Origin: Niveispirillum sp.
GTDB taxonomy: Bacteria; Pseudomonadota; Alphaproteobacteria; Azospirillales; Azospirillaceae
Length of the DNA: 64,000 bases
NCBI RefSeq assembly: GCF_017996735.1
Contig: NZ_JAGOGJ010000011.1
Coordinates: 22,378-86,377, forward strand
Direction of reading: 5' to 3'
Part shown: positions 61,400 through 64,000 of the stretch, piece after piece
Layout: every line of letters starts with the position of its first letter
Position numbering within the stretch: the first letter of the stretch is position 1
Notes under the pieces: generated by a model
Seen by the model: only the letters and a program-made list of their open reading frames with translations
What the model was told of the DNA's origin: nothing
Database searches by the model: none
Made by a program: the position numbers and the translations under genes

Positions 61400-62069
61400 C
61401 TGGCATCTCCTCACTTGCGGCAATGGACAATGTCCGGTTGAAGCGGGAACGCGACAAGCGCCCGACGGGGCAATAAAAAACCGCACCCTCTGTTCGAGCG
61501 GTGCGGTTGCGGATGAAGCCGTCGGGCGGCCGGTGCTGCTGCGGGCGGTGCGCATGCTGCCATGCGACAAGGGATGGTTCGGCCGGTTGCCGTTGCGCTG
61601 CAATAAGATGCTGCCGGGCCATCTGCCATTGAACGATCCAATCACCCATTCAGGACCAACATTGGGAATCCTATCTCAAAAGATTCCGCCCGTCACCATC
61701 TGTTGCGGTTGCAACGCAACCTTCACACAATATCTCGCGAGGTACGCCTTTCGAGGCGGGGGGATATCGAGTCGGGCTTCGCAAATGCAGTAGGACTGGA
61801 CACCCCGTCGCCGGTGCCGGGTCCGCAGCGGTGCCAGACCGGCCCCGGTGGTCGCGATCGCCTCAAGCCGGGGACCTTGCGGGACGCCGACAACCAATCA
61901 TACATGCCCATCCGGAATAGATATTGTGGAACAATGGCGCCTTGTCGCAAGATATGCCGCATGAAACTCTTGCGTCGGCGCGCGAAAAGCGCTTGAACGG
62001 CGGCGTGATTCGGCGCTGGGTCTTTTCGCGGCGCCGTATGGTTGGGGACAGGCGGGGTCTGACAAGAAT
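61400..62069. other. 670-base region without a convincing gene
   Basis: Between divergent phoH and minC. It holds the leftward intrinsic terminator at 61473-61508, a dyad GTTGCG-N7-CGCAAC near 61702-61720 and a GC-rich, structure-prone block at about 61800-61870. Open frames here lack good ribosome-binding sites or family resemblance. Divergent promoters for phoH and minC must lie inside. The terminator points to a short leftward transcript. Confidence 0.6.
61473..61508 (-). terminator. Intrinsic terminator for a leftward transcript upstream of phoH
   Basis: AACCGCACC (61479-61487) pairs with GGTGCGGTT (61500-61508); inner CTC/GAG can extend the stem. Read leftward, the stem is followed by TTTTTTATT (61478-61470), a strong T-run. 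It sits about 75 bases before the phoH start, with no gene before it on that strand. Confidence 0.85.
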
Positions 62070-62888
62070 ATGAGCAATCAGGTCGCCTTCAGGGACGCAC
62101 CGTTCCAGCTGCGCGGCAGCACCTTCACAATGATGGTGCTGAAGGTCAGCGACCCCCACAATCCCAATTTTTTCCCCGTCCTGTCCGGCAAGATCGCCCA
62201 GGCACCGAATTTTTTCCGGCATGCCGGCGTTGTGCTGGACCTGGACGATCTGCCCGCCGGCACGCCGTTCGACATGGACGCGTTCTGCAAGCTTTTGAAG
62301 AATTTGGGCCTGATGGCCGTGGGTCTTCAAGGCGGCACGAAGGAGCAGCAGGATGCTGCCCTGGCGCGGGGCATGGCGCTGATCAGCGCGCCGCGCGGCA
62401 AGGTGGAAATGTTCGACCCGCTGGCCGGCACGGGCCGCAGCCCCGCGCAGGGTCTGGCCAATGTGCAGGTGCAGCCGCAGGCCCCTGCCGCACCGACACC
62501 GGCCCCGGCGCCCGCACCGGCCCCCTTGCCGGAGCCGGCGCCGCAGCGCAGCGCCATGGTGATCACGGAAAATGTGCGGTCAGGCCGGCAGATCTATGCC
62601 CCCGGCGGTGACCTTGTGGTGATCGGTTCTGTCAGCCCTGGCGCGGAACTGCTGGCCGATGGTTCCATCCATGTCTATGGTGCGCTGCGAGGCCGCGCGC
62701 TGGCGGGTGTCAGCGGCGACCAGACGTCACGCATCTTCTGCCAGAGCCTGGATGCCGAACTGGTGTCCATCGCCGGGCTGTATCGCGTGTCGGAAGATAT
62801 CGGCAAGGATATACGCCGTCGTCAGGTTCAAATTTACCTGAACAATGGCTATCTGCATATCGACCCGCTGGCCACCAACGTGGCCTGA
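62070..62888 (+). CDS. minC: Septum site-determining protein MinC
   Basis: 272 aa inhibitor of FtsZ polymerisation that blocks polar division. N-terminal domain (residues 5-115) with FQLRGSTFTMMVLKVSD. A Pro/Ala-rich linker spans about 130-165. The C-terminal beta-helix domain (165-262) has RSGRQIYAPGGDLVVIGSVS and YGALRGRALAGVSGD, which bind MinD. First gene of the minCDE operon, 39 bases before minD. Confidence 0.95.
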   Translation: MSNQVAFRDAPFQLRGSTFTMMVLKVSDPHNPNFFPVLSGKIAQAPNFFRHAGVVLDLDDLPAGTPFDMDAFCKLLKNLGLMAVGLQGGTKEQQDAALARGMALISAPRGKVEMFDPLAGTGRSPAQGLANVQVQPQAPAAPTPAPAPAPAPLPEPAPQRSAMVITENVRSGRQIYAPGGDLVVIGSVSPGAELLADGSIHVYGALRGRALAGVSGDQTSRIFCQSLDAELVSIAGLYRVSEDIGKDIRRRQVQIYLNNGYLHIDPLATNVA

Positions 62889-62927
62889 CGGACTGTTTGA
62901 TCAACCTTTGACCTTGGGAGACGCCTC

Positions 62928-63743
62928 TTGGCCAAGATCATTACGATGACCTCCGGCAAGGGCGGCGTGGGGAAGACCACTTCGAGCGCCGCCTTCGGCA
63001 CCGGCCTTGCCCTGCGTGGGTTCAAGACCTGCATCATCGATTTCGATGTGGGCCTGCGCAATCTCGACCTGATCATGGGATGCGAACGCCGGGTGGTGTT
63101 CGATTTCATCAATGTCATCAATGGCGAGGCCCGGCTGAGTCAGGCACTGATCAAGGATAAGCGGGTCGAGAACCTGTACATCCTTCCCACCAGCCAGACA
63201 CGCGACAAGGACGCGCTGACCCAGGAAGGGGTCGGCAAGATCCTGGATGAGTTGAAGAAGGAATTCGACTACATCCTGTGCGACAGCCCGGCCGGCATCG
63301 AGAAGGGCGCCCTGATGGCGCTCTACTGGGCCGACCATGCCATCATCGTGACGAACCCCGAAGTGTCGTCCGTGCGCGACAGCGACCGCATCCTGGGCGT
63401 GATCCAGGCCAAGTCCCGCCGCGCCGAACAGGGGCTGGAGCCGGTGAAGGAGCATCTGCTGGTCACCCGCTATGACCCCGACCGTGTGGAGAAGGGTGAG
63501 ATGCTGAAGGTGGAGGATGTGCTGGAGATTCTGGCCATCCCGCTGCTGGGCATCATCCCGGAAAGCCCGGCCGTGCTGAAGGCGTCGAATGTCGGCATGC
63601 CGGTGGTGCTGGACGACAAGTCCAACGCCGGTCAGGCCTATGGCGATGCCGTCGGCCGCTTCCTGGGTGAAACCATCGAGCATCGTTTCATCAAGCCCGA
63701 GAAGAAGGGCTTCCTGGACCGCCTGCTGCGGAGGACCGCATGA
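62928..63743 (+). CDS. minD: Septum site-determining protein MinD
   Basis: 271 aa from a TTG at 62928, supported by GGGAG about 8 bases upstream. Membrane-bound ATPase of the ParA family that recruits MinC and is displaced by MinE. Deviant Walker [11 protein letters not shown] (9-18), then [35 protein letters not shown] and [15 protein letters not shown]. The C-terminal amphipathic helix ([14 protein letters not shown]) is the membrane anchor. The stop overlaps the minE start (ATGA). Confidence 0.97.
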   Translation: MAKIITMTSGKGGVGKTTSSAAFGTGLALRGFKTCIIDFDVGLRNLDLIMGCERRVVFDFINVINGEARLSQALIKDKRVENLYILPTSQTRDKDALTQEGVGKILDELKKEFDYILCDSPAGIEKGALMALYWADHAIIVTNPEVSSVRDSDRILGVIQAKSRRAEQGLEPVKEHLLVTRYDPDRVEKGEMLKVEDVLEILAIPLLGIIPESPAVLKASNVGMPVVLDDKSNAGQAYGDAVGRFLGETIEHRFIKPEKKGFLDRLLRRTA

Positions 63744-64000
63744 GCCTGATGGATATTTTCCGCCGGTCGAAGCCGCCAACCGTGGCGGCCCAGGCCAAGG
63801 AGCGGTTGCAGATCGTGCTGGCGCACGAACGGTCGGGCCGCGATAGCCCCGACTTCCTGCCTGCCCTTCAACAGGAACTGCTGGCCGTCATCAAGAAGTA
63901 CGTCTCCATCGACGACGACAAGGTGGCGGTGAAGCTGGAGCGCGAAAGCGGCTGCTCCGTGCTGGAGGTGAATGTGGAATTGCCGGGTCCTGCCAAGCGC
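63740..64000 (+). CDS. minE: Cell division topological specificity factor MinE (3' end outside the window)
   Basis: 87 residues visible, near full length. The N-terminal membrane-targeting helix is [13 protein letters not shown]; then the MinD-contact part [20 protein letters not shown] and the dimer domain [20 protein letters not shown] with [20 protein letters not shown]. It drives pole-to-pole MinD oscillation. Its ATG overlaps the minD stop by 4 bases. Confidence 0.96.
   Translation, partial: MSLMDIFRRSKPPTVAAQAKERLQIVLAHERSGRDSPDFLPALQQELLAVIKKYVSIDDDKVAVKLERESGCSVLEVNVELPGPAKR

Noticed and set aside
61400..61645. N-terminal extension of PhoH
   Set aside because: The stretch crosses an intrinsic terminator and reads as Ser/Arg/Pro-rich noise; the ATG at 61399 has a good ribosome-binding site.
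61800..61870. GC-rich block as tmRNA, RNase P RNA, 6S or SRP RNA
   Set aside because: None of the conserved core sequences of these RNAs could be found by eye.

Overview
The window is 64 kb of GC-rich, gene-dense chromosome from an alphaproteobacterium, most likely of the Rhodospirillales/Azospirillum-Niveispirillum type. This rests on the gene order rpsB-tsf-pyrH-frr-uppS-cdsA-dxr-rseP-bamA-ompH-lpxD-fabZ-lpxA-lpxI-lpxB, LpxI instead of LpxH, an MmcB-type protein, a class II (B12) ribonucleotide reductase, and the neighbourhood cpoB-tilS-ftsH-folP-glmM. The species assignment is inference. I saw no rRNA, tRNA, CRISPR array, insertion sequence or prophage.

Layout. 0-7.2 kb: end of nrdJ, a secreted amidase, a BON-domain/helical-solenoid pair, mmcB, a VanZ-like membrane protein and a large TPR protein. 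7.2-21.8 kb: one long leftward superoperon for translation (rpsB, tsf, frr), UMP kinase, isoprenoid carrier and phospholipid synthesis (uppS, cdsA, dxr), outer-membrane protein assembly (rseP, bamA, ompH) and lipid A synthesis (lpxD, fabZ, lpxA, lpxI, lpxB). Together it couples envelope growth to translation. 22-28 kb: a TPR protein, a chorismate-lyase-like protein, an orphan sensor-like membrane protein and dnaE.

28-43.5 kb is the most accessory-looking part. A P-type ATPase and a tandem universal stress protein lie behind a good FNR/FixK-type box. They are followed by an internally duplicated pentapeptide-repeat protein, mutL, small hypothetical genes, a LysR regulator, a divergent PEP carboxylase, a fused phosphotransferase/P-loop kinase and a second tandem universal stress protein. 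The ATPase/USP and kinase/USP pairs resemble gene pairs of the mycobacterial DosR (hypoxia) regulon. I read them as a low-oxygen/energy-stress gene set (inference).

43.5-51.7 kb: a second leftward housekeeping run, cpoB-tilS-ftsH, then folP-glmM-thiD-DUF3293. Between folP and ftsH is a large inverted pair of REP-like units whose small inner hairpins differ between arms but stay self-complementary. 51.9-60.6 kb: DUF3422, ribF, a divergent MFS/LysR pair, a MaoC hydratase, an alpha/beta hydrolase, a chemoreceptor and a periplasmic binding protein. 60.6-64 kb: phoH, a 670-base gap holding a leftward intrinsic terminator with no obvious gene (possible small RNA), and minC-minD-minE, with minE running to the window edge.
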